DNA of 64,000 nucleotides, taken from contig RECD01000145.1 in NCBI GenBank assembly GCA_007694185.1, positions 20,879 through 84,878 of the forward strand. Reading direction: 5' to 3'. A model generated the notes under the pieces. It saw nothing but the letters and a program-made list of their open reading frames with translations, was not told the origin of the DNA and ran no database searches. The position numbers were made by a program, and so were the translations under genes. The stretch is from Planctomycetaceae bacterium. Lineage in GTDB: Bacteria; Planctomycetota; Planctomycetia; Pirellulales; Pirellulaceae. This document shows, piece after piece, positions 8,849 to 18,221 of this stretch. Numbering within the stretch: the first letter of the stretch is position 1; each line of letters begins with the position of its first letter.

Positions 8849-9751
8849 TTGACGCCACCCCCCATCATTTCCAGCCCACAGAATCCGCTGATCCGACGGA
8901 TACTGAAGCTGCGCGACAACCGCTATCGCCAACGGGAAGGGGCAGTTCTCGTCGACGGGACTCGCGAGATTTCGCGGGCGTTGGCCGCCGGCTTCCGACT
9001 GCAATCGCTGTTAACACCCGCCACACGGGAAAAGAAATCGCCACTGGACGACGAACATGGCAAAACAAGCCTCCATAACCTGGTCGACAACGGTGACAAA
9101 TCGGTCGTCTTGGTCAGTGACGAATTGCTTGCCAAGGTCGCATATGGGGGCAATCCTCGCGGTGCGGTGGCGGTGTTCGACCGCCCGGAACCGATGACGC
9201 TGGAACGGGTCCGCTTACCTGAAAATCCGTTGGTGTTGGTGCTGGTCGGGATAGAAAAACCGGGAAATGCCGGGGCAATTTTCCGATCGGCGGACGCGGT
9301 CGGGGCGGATGCCGTCATTCTCTGCGGGAGCGGGTGCGATCTGTTCAACCCGAATCTGATTCGAGGCAGTTTGGGAACGGTCTTCTCCTTGCCGGCCGTT
9401 CAGGCATTGGAATCGGACGCTTTCGCCTGGATCCGCGGGCGAGGCCTGCACTGCGTGACCACGATCGTCGGGGCGTCACAGAGCTTTTGGGATGCCGACT
9501 ACCGTGGCCCGACGGCGATCGTGGTCGGGTCCGAAGCCGAAGGCTTGGCGGGCTGCTGGCGCCCCGAATCGGGCGCCCAGTGTCCCGCAAAAACGGCTTC
9601 GGATAGCGACTCGCTGACGATGGTCAGCATCCCGATGGCGGGCATCGCAGATAGCCTGAACGTCTCGGTGGCAGCCGCGGTGTTGCTTTTCGAAGCTCGT
9701 CGCCAGCGGCTTTCTCTCGAAGCCACGCCGTCACCCCTTCCGGCGCTTTGA
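8849..9751 (+). CDS. TrmH/SpoU-family RNA 2'-O-methyltransferase
   Basis: 300 residues. Likely TTG start at 8849 with GGAAAG eight bases upstream; no better ATG precedes the conserved N-terminus (NPLIRR, typical of the SpoU substrate-binding domain). The three SPOUT motifs are present in order: motif 1 around GIEKPGNAGAIFRSADAVGA, motif 2 as IVVGSEAEGL, and motif 3 as VSIPMAGIADSLNVSVAAAV. The family methylates the ribose 2'-OH of specific rRNA or tRNA nucleotides with S-adenosylmethionine and forms a knotted dimer. The exact target cannot be told from sequence alone. A roughly 20-residue polar insert precedes motif 3. Confidence 0.9.
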   Translation: MTPPPIISSPQNPLIRRILKLRDNRYRQREGAVLVDGTREISRALAAGFRLQSLLTPATREKKSPLDDEHGKTSLHNLVDNGDKSVVLVSDELLAKVAYGGNPRGAVAVFDRPEPMTLERVRLPENPLVLVLVGIEKPGNAGAIFRSADAVGADAVILCGSGCDLFNPNLIRGSLGTVFSLPAVQALESDAFAWIRGRGLHCVTTIVGASQSFWDADYRGPTAIVVGSEAEGLAGCWRPESGAQCPAKTASDSDSLTMVSIPMAGIADSLNVSVAAAVLLFEARRQRLSLEATPSPLPAL

Positions 9752-9973
9752 AACCGCGTGGCCACCGCGGACCCTGTATCCGAGCCCAACAATCGGGCGA
9801 CCCGCCACATCCAGACCAATCGGAAGAATCGTTAATGTCGTCGGCTTCGGCATTCCGATAACGAGCATCGGGTGGGAAGTGCGTCACGATCATTAGGCAC
9901 CGCTCTCACCCGACAGCAAAACCGCCCCGGGGGAACCCGCTGGCGGATTCAGCTCAACCGACAGGTCCGGGGA

Positions 9974-11761
9974 ATGAAAATGCGCGGCCGACAGCAACGA
10001 CGATCGACAGCAGCGGGACGGCATGGGCGCTTATGGCTCGTCGGCATGATCGCCTTCTCCTCACCGGCTTGGCCGATGAGCTCGCTGATGTCCCAGGAGC
10101 CAATCTTGCTGGCCCCGCTGCCGCTGCAACCGCAACCGGTGGCCGGCGTCCCGCACGTCAAGGTCACCCCGTTCTGTCTGCCCACCGACAAAATCGTCAC
10201 GGGCACCGGCGCGTCACGATCAACAGACTTCGGGGCTTGGCCACATCCGGTACTCAATCGTAACGCGAATTTTTCTGAGACAGATGCGGGGACAGGCCCC
10301 GGTACGACGGATCGGGCCGCAGCGACGATTCAAACGGTAGCGGAACAGCACGACACGACCCAGGATGGAAAAACGGCCGTCGCCTTCGCACTCAGTGACA
10401 GCTCCGACTCGACCGCGACGAATGGGTTGCCACCGGCCTCCATCCTGGGCAGGAAAGTTCGGGTGACGAGCGTGCCCGCCGGTCCTGAAAATGGCGAGGT
10501 CGAGCGACTGACCGACACAGATCCGGCAGTGGAGCCTCCGATAGGATCGCAACTGGCGGCGGAGGCTGCCGCTGATTCGTCAACGCGAGTTAGCCTTGTT
10601 TTCGAAGACAAAAGCGCTCGGGGCGTCGACCTGAGCCTCACCGATCGCCCCGCAGTCAAAACGCCTCGACCGACGGCAGCGGGGGCGCTGATCGAATCGG
10701 CCACAGCACCGAATTTGGAAAGCCCTGAACCGGCCGGACGCCCCGCCTGGCGAGGTGAGCCGGAGGTCAAGACGACGACGGTAGCGCCGCCGACGCTAAC
10801 CAAAATCCCGATATCCGGACGAATTTTGCCGGTCCCCGCCTTGGGCGATCCGAGTCACGCCAACGAGAGCCTAACGGATCGGGAGTCTGTGCCGAACCAA
10901 AACGTAGCCGACCGACAGCGGCGAATCATTCACGGCGCACGGCCCATGGTCGACGTCAGCGTGCCGCCGTTGGCGATCGAGCGAGGCCACCGCTCGGGGG
11001 CGAACCTGTTGGAGGTCGCGGCAGACCGGAAAACCGACAGCCAGGCCTCGGAAACGTCTGCCACCGTCCCGACTGGCGGTGTCGTCGCGGCTGCTGAGGC
11101 GATCCTGAGCGGTTCAGGTAAACCTGCCGGCGAAGCGCAACCATCGAACAATACCGCCGACCTATCGACATCCCCCACGGCCGTGGAACGGTCCGTGTTG
11201 GCGGCGTCGGCCACGGCGTCATCGTCGGCTGGAATCCCCAAACAAGCGGCCGCGGCCCCCCCGGAAATTGCATCGGGGGTCCACCTAAGGTTGACGTCGG
11301 AGCCGGCGGCGGAAGTCGTCGGCCGACTGAGCCTCCAACCGACCGAAGTCAGATCGATCACGGTCGCGGAGCCGATCCGTCGGTTCCACAGTGAGGCACC
11401 CCATGTGTGCACGGCACTGACAAGCCAGGCGGGAAAACTTCAGTTGATCGCCACCGGAGAAGGCGTGACCCGATTGACCTTGGAACTGGGTCACGGGGAG
11501 GGCGAGACCAAACGGGTGGCGTACGAGGTAACGGTCGGCGGCAACCGATCGGCAGGATTCCAGTCATCCGAAAACTTGGCTCAGAAATTGAACGAAACCG
11601 TCTCGCTGGCCTTCCCGCGTCTCAATGTCCGGGTGCTGGCCCTTGAGGACCGGCTCGAGATCGTCGGCACCGTGCCCGACGAAGCTACCGCCAAACGGAT
11701 CTTGCGGATGGTCCGCTCCGCTTGTCCGGTGGCGGTGAATGATCGTTTGAATGTCCGCTGA
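9974..11761 (+). CDS. Exported protein with pilus/secretin N-domain-like and BON-like C-terminus
   Basis: About 595 residues. The start is uncertain: ATG 9974, or ATG 9980 which has GGGGA six bases upstream; the frame is also open from a GTG at 9872. After an export signal comes a long low-complexity region (about residues 50-440) rich in Thr, Ala, Pro and Ser. The last 160 residues look folded: a segment with SEPAAEVVGRLSLQPTEVRSI and then repeated beta strands resembles the N-terminal domain of type II/III secretion and pilus-formation proteins, and the final 60 residues resemble a BON domain. Those domains occur in CpaC/RcpA-type secretins, but no secretin core is present here and no pilus genes are nearby. 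Domain calls are by eye. Confidence 0.6.
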   Translation: MKMRGRQQRRSTAAGRHGRLWLVGMIAFSSPAWPMSSLMSQEPILLAPLPLQPQPVAGVPHVKVTPFCLPTDKIVTGTGASRSTDFGAWPHPVLNRNANFSETDAGTGPGTTDRAAATIQTVAEQHDTTQDGKTAVAFALSDSSDSTATNGLPPASILGRKVRVTSVPAGPENGEVERLTDTDPAVEPPIGSQLAAEAAADSSTRVSLVFEDKSARGVDLSLTDRPAVKTPRPTAAGALIESATAPNLESPEPAGRPAWRGEPEVKTTTVAPPTLTKIPISGRILPVPALGDPSHANESLTDRESVPNQNVADRQRRIIHGARPMVDVSVPPLAIERGHRSGANLLEVAADRKTDSQASETSATVPTGGVVAAAEAILSGSGKPAGEAQPSNNTADLSTSPTAVERSVLAASATASSSAGIPKQAAAAPPEIASGVHLRLTSEPAAEVVGRLSLQPTEVRSITVAEPIRRFHSEAPHVCTALTSQAGKLQLIATGEGVTRLTLELGHGEGETKRVAYEVTVGGNRSAGFQSSENLAQKLNETVSLAFPRLNVRVLALEDRLEIVGTVPDEATAKRILRMVRSACPVAVNDRLNVR

Positions 11762-11893
11762 TTCCCTGAAGGTCGCGGGAAGTCGCTTCCCCGACCGGCA
11801 TCCGATCCCGTCATCCGCAACATCACCTTAGCAATCGCGATGATCACTCACGGTGGTCAAGACGAACGCCGTTCGCAGGTTAAAGGTATCCCG

Positions 11894-13231
11894 ATGGAAC
11901 TTTCCAAGATGTTCAGCCGAACTGTCCGAAGCGGCTTCCTGTTGACGGCCACCTCCCTGCTCGGGATTCCCATGACGGGCGGGGAGGCGTTCGGGCAATT
12001 CGATCGTCCGACGACGCCGCCACTGTTGCAAACACCGACCTTCAACCTGAACGATCTCCCGCTCGAGGAGGGCGAACAGATCATCAGTTCGACGATCGAC
12101 GGCGAGACGATCGAGTTCGAGGGGAAACCTTACCGGACCTTCGATCCGAACCAGGCGTCGACGATGGACAGCCTGGGATTGTCGCACGGCGATCCGAGCT
12201 ATTCGCCGCAGGGCGTCATGGCGAGAGGCTGCTCGACCGGTCGTTGCGGGACCTGCCGCAGTTGCGGAACAGGCCGGGGAATTGGCGGCGGCGTCCTGTC
12301 CGCAGTTGATTTGGGGGGCAGGCCCCGCGTCGGGATGGGCGGTGACGTTTGCGGGCCGGTCTGCAACCCCTACCGCTATTGGGCCGCAGACGCGTTGTAC
12401 ATGAAGAACGGCAACGTCAACAATTCGCGACTGCCCGGCTACTTCGGGCTGAGTGACCCAGACTTTGAACTGGGTGCACGGATCACATACGGGGCCGTCC
12501 CCAACTGCCGCGAGGGATTTGAATTTTCTTTTGTCGGGCTGCTCGAGTGGGAGACCCAGGCTCTACGAACGGACCCAGCTGCCGGGATCATCTCGAACTT
12601 GCTACCAGGCGACCCGTTGTTGCTGCCGAGTGAGCTGACCAGCTTCTTCGGCGCGGACGCTCAATTTCAGTCACTCGAGTCGAGCTTCTGGAGCTTCGAG
12701 GCCAACCGCACCCTGATCGGTTGGGACGTCGTCAAAATCCTCTACGGTGCCCGCTACATCGACTACCAGGAGGACTTCTTGTTCGTCTCCAGTCGTCCAG
12801 CGGCCGATGGGGTCGCTCCAGGAGTTCTTCGGTCATCGACCGACAACCGAATGCTGGGCGCTCAAATCGGCATCGACATGACCTATCCGCTGACCTGCCG
12901 ACTCTGGAGTGACGCCCGGGCCCGGGCGGGTGCCTACATCAACTTTGCCGAAAACAACTTCCAGTTCATCAACGACGCCGACACGCGAATCTTCAACTCG
13001 GACGATCGGGCCCGATTGGCCGGCGTGCTCGAATTGGGTGGCGGGCTACGGTACTACCTGACGAACAACCTGTTCCTTCGCGGTGGTGGCGAGTTGTGGT
13101 ACATGACTCAGGTGGCCTCCGCCTTGGACCAATTCGGTGTGACCATGAGCCCCAGCACGGGCAGCAGGGTAGACGTCCGAGACGACCTGTTCCTGTTCGG
13201 GGTCTATGTCGGTGCGGAATGGCGGTTCTGA
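11894..13231 (+). CDS. BBP7-family outer-membrane beta-barrel protein
   Basis: 445 residues from ATG 11894, which gives a signal peptide ending near residue 34 (the frame is open from 11840). After a short Cys/Gly-rich stretch (around 12215-12300: CSTGRCGTCRSCGTG) the chain reaches a RYWAADALYMKNG motif, typical of the start of the planctomycete BBP7 barrel, then alternating aromatic/polar beta-strand patterns up to a terminal GAEWRF, a classic barrel C-terminus ending in Phe for BAM insertion. Predicted outer-membrane protein of unknown transport role. The stop codon abuts the stop codon of the convergent PH-domain gene. Confidence 0.83.
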   Translation: MELSKMFSRTVRSGFLLTATSLLGIPMTGGEAFGQFDRPTTPPLLQTPTFNLNDLPLEEGEQIISSTIDGETIEFEGKPYRTFDPNQASTMDSLGLSHGDPSYSPQGVMARGCSTGRCGTCRSCGTGRGIGGGVLSAVDLGGRPRVGMGGDVCGPVCNPYRYWAADALYMKNGNVNNSRLPGYFGLSDPDFELGARITYGAVPNCREGFEFSFVGLLEWETQALRTDPAAGIISNLLPGDPLLLPSELTSFFGADAQFQSLESSFWSFEANRTLIGWDVVKILYGARYIDYQEDFLFVSSRPAADGVAPGVLRSSTDNRMLGAQIGIDMTYPLTCRLWSDARARAGAYINFAENNFQFINDADTRIFNSDDRARLAGVLELGGGLRYYLTNNLFLRGGGELWYMTQVASALDQFGVTMSPSTGSRVDVRDDLFLFGVYVGAEWRF

Positions 13232-13867
13232 TCACATCGTCTGAATGTGAACGCTGCGGCGTTTGCGTTCTCGGCGGCGAACGTCATCGATCTGGCCCGC
13301 GACCACCCGAACGTTGGCGATCCCCGGCATGGTCAGGTGGGGGTGACTTCGATCGGTGCTGGTGATCTCGATCGTACCGATCCCCATGATTCGCTCAACC
13401 GGCCCTTGTACGAAGCTGACGTCTTCGATGTCGATCACCTCGATCCGGTCGGTCCGTCGGCGGATCAATCCCGACTGGTGGATGAACCGCTGGCAGGTCA
13501 ACTCGTACTGGATGCTGGCTCGGCGAACCAGGTAGGTCCCGACGACTCCGACCCAGAGCAGAACGATCACGCCCGCAGAAATCGGCCAGCCGGGAATTTC
13601 GTAGATCAGGGTGGCGACGATCATTCCCACGGAGATCAAGGTGGCGAGGGACGCGGGCCCTGCCAACGCTTGAGGGCAGTAATTTCCCTGCCAAAGCAAC
13701 TTTTCGCTGTCGCCATCCGACCCCGAGGACTGCCGACTGCCGAGTTGATCGCGGAATCGGTCAGTAGCGGTTGGGGGCGAAGACGAGGCGGAGTCGGAGG
13801 ACAAATCAGGGTTTTTTTTCACGGCCAGGCGTCCAAGAGTGGTGTTGGCGGATACCTTTTTGATCAA
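13232..13867 (-). CDS. Membrane protein with bacterial PH domain (bPH2/YdbS-like)
   Basis: 211 residues if it starts at TTG 13867 (AGGA four bases upstream). GTG 13822 would give 196 residues and is also plausible; no ATG is suitably placed. The first 60 residues are polar and Ser-rich. Two hydrophobic segments follow (about 75-92 and 95-113), then a bacterial PH-type domain: TYLVRRASIQYELTCQRF, a segment with GLIRRRTDRIEVIDIEDV and a closing strand GTIEITSTD. This layout is common for bPH2 proteins with unknown ligands. The gene is single and convergent with the BBP7 gene, with no bases between the two stop codons. Confidence 0.8.
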   Translation of the reverse strand: MIKKVSANTTLGRLAVKKNPDLSSDSASSSPPTATDRFRDQLGSRQSSGSDGDSEKLLWQGNYCPQALAGPASLATLISVGMIVATLIYEIPGWPISAGVIVLLWVGVVGTYLVRRASIQYELTCQRFIHQSGLIRRRTDRIEVIDIEDVSFVQGPVERIMGIGTIEITSTDRSHPHLTMPGIANVRVVAGQIDDVRRRERKRRSVHIQTM

Positions 13868-14099
13868 GGCATCCTATCATTTCCCCATCTCGGTGTGACC
13901 GCAACGGGCGGGTGCCATGGGGACCGCTCGCCGCCCTGATCAGCCGACCCGAACGACGGTTCGTTGCCGGGGTCATCCGAGCGGTCGGTCGCAGGCCGTG
14001 AGTTAGCCGTTCCGAACCGCCGGGTTTGCGGCCCCAGCGAACTGTGCGCCCCCGGAGCGATGCGGCAACGGGGGATCGAAACATTTTCTATCCGTTGGC
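13868..14099. promoter_or_regulatory. Divergent gap between the PH-domain gene and nrdR
   Basis: 232 bases with no convincing gene. It holds the start regions of both flanking genes. I could not identify a reliable promoter or an NrdR box. Confidence 0.3.
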
Positions 14100-14558
14100 A
14101 TGCGCTGTCCCTTCTGTCACGCCGATAACGACCGCGTCGTGGACACCCGCGCGACCGAGGACGGGTACGTGATCCGCCGGAAACGGATCTGCGGTTCTTG
14201 CCTGCGGCGATTCATCACGCTCGAAAGGCTGCAGGAAGCGAGCATTCGGGTGGTCAAGCGAGACCAAAGCCGCCAACCGCTTGACCGCGAGAAGATCCGG
14301 CGCGGCATCGAGCGGGCCTGTAGCAAACGGCCGGTCGGCAGTCAGCAAGTCGAGCAATTGGTTCAGGAGATCGAGTCGGAGATCTATCAGATCTACGTGT
14401 TGGAAGTCTCGACCGAGCAGATCGGAGAAATCGTGATGCGTCATCTGGCCAAGACGGACGACGTCGCCTACATCCGCTTCGCCAGCGTTTATCGGGAGTT
14501 CGGCAGCGTCGGCGATTTCATCAACGTGATCGAACCGCTACGTCCCAAAGACGACTAA
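14100..14558 (+). CDS. nrdR: Transcriptional repressor NrdR
   Basis: 152 residues, the normal NrdR length. The protein starts at ATG 14100 with the zinc-ribbon MRCPFCHADNDRVVDTR, its second Cys pair at ICGSC, and the RKRICGSCLRRFITLE stretch. An ATP-cone domain follows (about 49-139), containing VVKRDQSRQPLDREKIRRGI and ending near YREFGSVGDF. NrdR binds ATP/dATP in the cone and represses ribonucleotide reductase operons through NrdR boxes. No nrd gene is in this window, so it acts in trans. It converges on the aminotransferase gene. Confidence 0.97.
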   Translation: MRCPFCHADNDRVVDTRATEDGYVIRRKRICGSCLRRFITLERLQEASIRVVKRDQSRQPLDREKIRRGIERACSKRPVGSQQVEQLVQEIESEIYQIYVLEVSTEQIGEIVMRHLAKTDDVAYIRFASVYREFGSVGDFINVIEPLRPKDD

Positions 14559-14621
14559 CCGAAGCCAGCCCCGCGTTCCCCGTCAGCCCACCATCCGCTC
14601 ACGAGCTTCGGATTCGCATAG

Positions 14622-15818
14622 TCAACCGAGCACCTGACCGATCGCCTCGCAGAGTCGCTCGACGTTGTCGGGGGTCACCCCCGCGACGTTGATGCGGCCA
14701 CTGCCAACGATATAGATGCCGTAGCGGTTCCGCAGCAAATCGCATTGCATGGGAGTCAAACCGGTGTAACTGAACATGCCTTTTTGAGCGAGCAGAAACG
14801 AGAAGTCACGGTCGGCACCGCCGCCACGCAGTGCCTCCACCAAGCGCTGTCGGGTTTGGGCGATCCGCTCCCGCATCTGTTCGAGTTCTTGATGCCACAG
14901 GTTGGTCAGTTCGAGATCGGTCAAAACCGTCGCGACGATCGCCGCGCCGTGCCGAGGCGGATTGCTGTAATTCGCCCTCACCGCCCGTTTCAATTGGCTC
15001 ACCGCTGCCGCCGCGCTTCCCGCGTCGCGAGTCACCACCGCCGCCGTCCCGACCCGTTCGCTGTACAGACCGAAATTCTTAGAAAAGGAGCTGGCCAGGA
15101 CCAATTCGTCACAAACCGTCAAGAGCGTTCGCAGCCCCTCGGCATCCTTGTCCAAGCCGTCGCCGAAACCCTGGTATGCGAAATCGACCATCGGCAGCAA
15201 GCCTCGGGCGCTGAGCACCTCAGCGACCTGGCGCCACTGGTCCGGCAGCAAGTCGACCCCGGTCGGGTTGTGGCAACAAGCGTGCAACAAAACCACGTCG
15301 CCTGGCCGGGACTTGGTTTCCAAGTCCTCCAGCATCGCGGGAAAATCGAGCCCCGTCTTGGAGGCGTCGAGGTAGCGGTAGGCATGGGTCGCCAAACCGG
15401 CGGCCGAGAAAACGTTGATGTGATTTTCCCAGGTCGGGTTGGAAACCCAGACGGTAGTGGCGGGCATGTGCGAGGCAAGAAAATCGGCAGCCACGCGGAC
15501 GCCACCCGTACCGCCGGGGGTCTGAACCATCGCGACCCGGTCGGCCTCGACCGCGTCACCGAAAACCAGTTGCCGGGCCAGATCGCGGTAATCCGCCAAA
15601 CCGTCGATCCCCAGGTACGTCTTGGTCGTTTCATGATCGAGCAGGTAGCGTTCGGCCCGTTTGACGCACTCGAGCACCGGCGTCCGCCCCGCGGCATCCT
15701 TGTAGACCCCGACAGCAAGATTGATTTTCTCGGGGTTCGGATCGGCCTGAAAAGCCTCGGACAGGCCCAAAATCGCGTCGGGGGGTGCGGCCCTGAGGGT
15801 CTCAAACATGCTTGCCAT
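14622..15818 (-). CDS. aspC: Aspartate/aromatic aminotransferase, class I (AspC type)
   Basis: 398 residues; starts at ATG 15818 or three codons later at ATG 15809, where E. coli AspC begins. The match to the AspC/TyrB family is evident by eye along the whole chain: NLAVGVYKD, TPGGTGGVRVAADFLA, HACCHNPTGVD (the Asn-Pro that holds PLP), FAYQGFGDGLD, SSFSKNFGLYSERVG (the PLP-binding Lys) and the final SGRINVAGVTPDN with its substrate-binding Arg. It transfers the amino group between aspartate (or aromatic amino acids) and 2-oxoglutarate in the cytoplasm. Aspartate versus aromatic preference cannot be decided from these motifs. It is divergent from the GMC oxidoreductase with an 80-base gap. Confidence 0.95.
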   Translation of the reverse strand: MASMFETLRAAPPDAILGLSEAFQADPNPEKINLAVGVYKDAAGRTPVLECVKRAERYLLDHETTKTYLGIDGLADYRDLARQLVFGDAVEADRVAMVQTPGGTGGVRVAADFLASHMPATTVWVSNPTWENHINVFSAAGLATHAYRYLDASKTGLDFPAMLEDLETKSRPGDVVLLHACCHNPTGVDLLPDQWRQVAEVLSARGLLPMVDFAYQGFGDGLDKDAEGLRTLLTVCDELVLASSFSKNFGLYSERVGTAAVVTRDAGSAAAAVSQLKRAVRANYSNPPRHGAAIVATVLTDLELTNLWHQELEQMRERIAQTRQRLVEALRGGGADRDFSFLLAQKGMFSYTGLTPMQCDLLRNRYGIYIVGSGRINVAGVTPDNVERLCEAIGQVLG

Positions 15819-15898
15819 CGAATGCGTTCGTGATAAAACCGCGACGGTGCGGCAGTCGAAATCGTAATGTTCCCCGCCGGCTTCCGCGAGACCTTCCG

Positions 15899-17467
15899 AT
15901 GCCCGACCCTTTTGACTTCCTGATCGTCGGCGGCGGCTCGGCGGGTTGCGTCGTCGCGCGGGTCTTGGCCGACCGCGGTTGGCGGATCGGGCTAATCGAG
16001 CCCGGTCCGGATCAACCCGCTAGCAAGGTCCCCGCCGATTACTTACGGGCATTTCGTTCCGCAGAGGACTGGGACTTCGAAACCGAACCGCAGCCCGCCT
16101 TAGCCGGTCGTCGCATCCGCCAGCCGAGAGGCAGGGGGCTGGGCGGGTCGACCCGCATCAACGCGATGATTTGGTACCCGCCCCGAGATGTCGACCTGCG
16201 CCGACTGGCCCGTCACGGCGGAACGCATTGGTCCGCTGCGGATTTGCGAGCCAGCCTCACCGAAGTAACGACCTGGGTGTCCCCTGAGTCACCTCGGTGG
16301 TTGTCCGAAGCGAGCTCCCGATTTCTGAAAGTTGCCCGACCGGCGATCGAGCCGCCGCACGCTTACCATCGGATGTCCGATCGGTCAGGCCGCCGGACGG
16401 CCGCCGAGTTGCTGACCGGCTGCGACCGGATCCGCAGGATCACCGGGTCGGTCGACCGTGTCCTGTTCGCGGAAGGCACGGAAAGCCCCGGCCTGGCGCC
16501 GGCCGGCGCGGAGCGATCGACGCGGGCAACCGGCGTGTGGCTCCGTCCCGACGCCCTCGACTCGCCCCATGTCGTGTCGGCAAATCGCGGGGTGATTTTG
16601 TGTTCCGGTTCGCTCGGTTCCCCCTGTATCCTGATCCGCAGCGGCATCGGCCCACGGGACGTGCTGCAAACCTGCGGGATTCGGCCGAGGCTTCTGCTCG
16701 AAGCGGTCGGTCGCAACCTGATCGACCACTTGATCATGCCCTGCATTTTCGAGTTGCCGGAGTCCGCCCGCTTCGCCCCACGGCCAACGCCGCGGGACTT
16801 GGCGCGGTGGCAGGTCTCCGGTAGCGGTCCACTCTCCAGCAACCTGGCAGAAGTCGGAGCGATCTACCCGCTGGTCGTGGACGACAATCCGAAAATCCGT
16901 CGCCCCCGTCAAACCGACACCGTGGGACAGACAGCGGAAACCGCCATCCAGGTCCACGTGACTCCGACCCATTATTTGCTGCATCCTGACTCGCGAGCCC
17001 CCGCAGCGATGACGATCGGTGTCAACCTGTGTCAGCCCCGCTCGCGAGGTCGGGTATGGCCCGTTTCCGTCGATTCGACTGCCGCACCGTCGATCGATCC
17101 GGGATACCTGACCAGCCCCGAGGACCTGACAGAATTGGTCGCCGCGGTCGGCGTCGCGCGCGAATTGGCGAGCTCACCCCCGCTAGCAAGCTGGGTCTGC
17201 GGCGAAAGCCTGCCGGGCGTTCGGCGTGATTCGACCGCGGCGACAGAACGCGCGATTCGCAGGTACGCTCAAACGCTGTACCATCCGGTCGGGACCTGCC
17301 GGATGTCGGCACTCGGTGACGGGGTTGTCGATCCTGACTGCCGCGTAAAAGGTACTCACAACCTGTGGGTGATCGACGCGGCGGTGCTGGGCGACATCCC
17401 GTCCGTGAATCCCAACGCCACGATCATGATGCTGGCGCACTTGGCGGCAACGCGGCTGGCCGTTTGA
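15899..17467 (+). CDS. GMC-family FAD-dependent oxidoreductase
   Basis: 522 residues from ATG 15899. Residues 5-35 hold the FAD-binding Rossmann motif VGGGSAGCVVARVLADRG. The GMC signature QPRGRGLGGSTRINAMIWY follows, and the C-terminal catalytic His lies in YHPVGTCRM with a later Asn in SVNPNATIMM, the usual His/Asn pair. The family oxidises alcohols, choline, sugars or related compounds. The substrate is not predictable; the overall pattern is closest to choline/alcohol dehydrogenase-like members. No signal peptide. The final 44 bases overlap the convergent F420-reductase-like gene. Confidence 0.92.
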   Translation: MPDPFDFLIVGGGSAGCVVARVLADRGWRIGLIEPGPDQPASKVPADYLRAFRSAEDWDFETEPQPALAGRRIRQPRGRGLGGSTRINAMIWYPPRDVDLRRLARHGGTHWSAADLRASLTEVTTWVSPESPRWLSEASSRFLKVARPAIEPPHAYHRMSDRSGRRTAAELLTGCDRIRRITGSVDRVLFAEGTESPGLAPAGAERSTRATGVWLRPDALDSPHVVSANRGVILCSGSLGSPCILIRSGIGPRDVLQTCGIRPRLLLEAVGRNLIDHLIMPCIFELPESARFAPRPTPRDLARWQVSGSGPLSSNLAEVGAIYPLVVDDNPKIRRPRQTDTVGQTAETAIQVHVTPTHYLLHPDSRAPAAMTIGVNLCQPRSRGRVWPVSVDSTAAPSIDPGYLTSPEDLTELVAAVGVARELASSPPLASWVCGESLPGVRRDSTAATERAIRRYAQTLYHPVGTCRMSALGDGVVDPDCRVKGTHNLWVIDAAVLGDIPSVNPNATIMMLAHLAATRLAV

Positions 17468-18089
17468 GCATTTTCAACGCGCAATTTCCTCCCCACCCTT
17501 CGCGAACCGCCAGGTGGATGTAGAGCATCGCGGTCGCCTCAAGGTAGCGGGCGTTGCGAAGCGGCCCCGCGTCCACCGGTTCCATGCCGAGTTGCCGGAT
17601 GAGATCGGCGACGATCCGCTTGGCTTCGTCCTCGTCACCACAGTAGAACTGGGTCGCGCGGTGGTCCCCGTAGACCGGGTCGGCCAACGTCGCGACGCTG
17701 CTGGTGTTGAAGGCCTTGACCACCCGAGCCGTGGGGGCCCACATCGCCATCCGCTCACCCGCCGAATCGTTATGACCGACTTGCAAGCCGTCGAACGTGG
17801 CGTTCAACGGGTTGGTGCAATCGACCAACACGGCCTGATGAAAGTCGACGACCGAGCTCAAAATGGCAGACGCCTGGTCATAGGGAGCCGCGTAAATCAC
17901 CACCTCAGCGCCCGAAACCGCCGCCAGCAATCCGGCCACCTTGCATCTGGCAGGGGACTCGGCGAGCACGCGGCGGGCCTTGGCGCCGGCGGGGTCACGA
18001 CTGGCAAAAGAGACGTCGTGCCCGGCCGCCACGAGACGTCGGCCGAGGACCGAACCGAGGTTGCCGGTTCCGATGATCGCAATGTTCAT
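17424..18089 (-). CDS. NADP-dependent F420-reductase-like / NAD(P)-binding protein
   Basis: 221 residues from ATG 18089. The N-terminus MNIAIIGTGNLGSVLGRRL is a dinucleotide-binding Gly-x-Gly-x-x-Gly loop, followed by the SRDPAGAKA segment that often contacts the NADP phosphate. The central DCTNPLN and the VVKAFNTSS segment are characteristic of the F420-dependent NADP reductase/NADPH-dependent reductase group. Whether it uses F420 cannot be told; many bacterial members of this fold act on other substrates. The last 14 codons overlap the end of the GMC gene on the opposite strand. Confidence 0.85.
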   Translation of the reverse strand: MNIAIIGTGNLGSVLGRRLVAAGHDVSFASRDPAGAKARRVLAESPARCKVAGLLAAVSGAEVVIYAAPYDQASAILSSVVDFHQAVLVDCTNPLNATFDGLQVGHNDSAGERMAMWAPTARVVKAFNTSSVATLADPVYGDHRATQFYCGDEDEAKRIVADLIRQLGMEPVDAGPLRNARYLEATAMLYIHLAVREGWGGNCALKMLKRPAALPPSAPAS

Positions 18090-18221
18090 GGCTCGATTGG
18101 CTCGATCAGGACGGCCTGATCAGGAGGAAAGACTTCTGAGTTGGGAATACGGTGCCACGCGGTGAAACATGTCCCCCCCCGGCCCCGGCGGTTTTCCGAG
18201 CGGCCGGTGTCGCAACCACCG

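Noticed and set aside
14559..14611. CCGAAGC...GCTTCGG inverted repeat between nrdR and aspC
   Set aside because: The loop is about 39 bases and there is no T tract, so it is not a convincing terminator.
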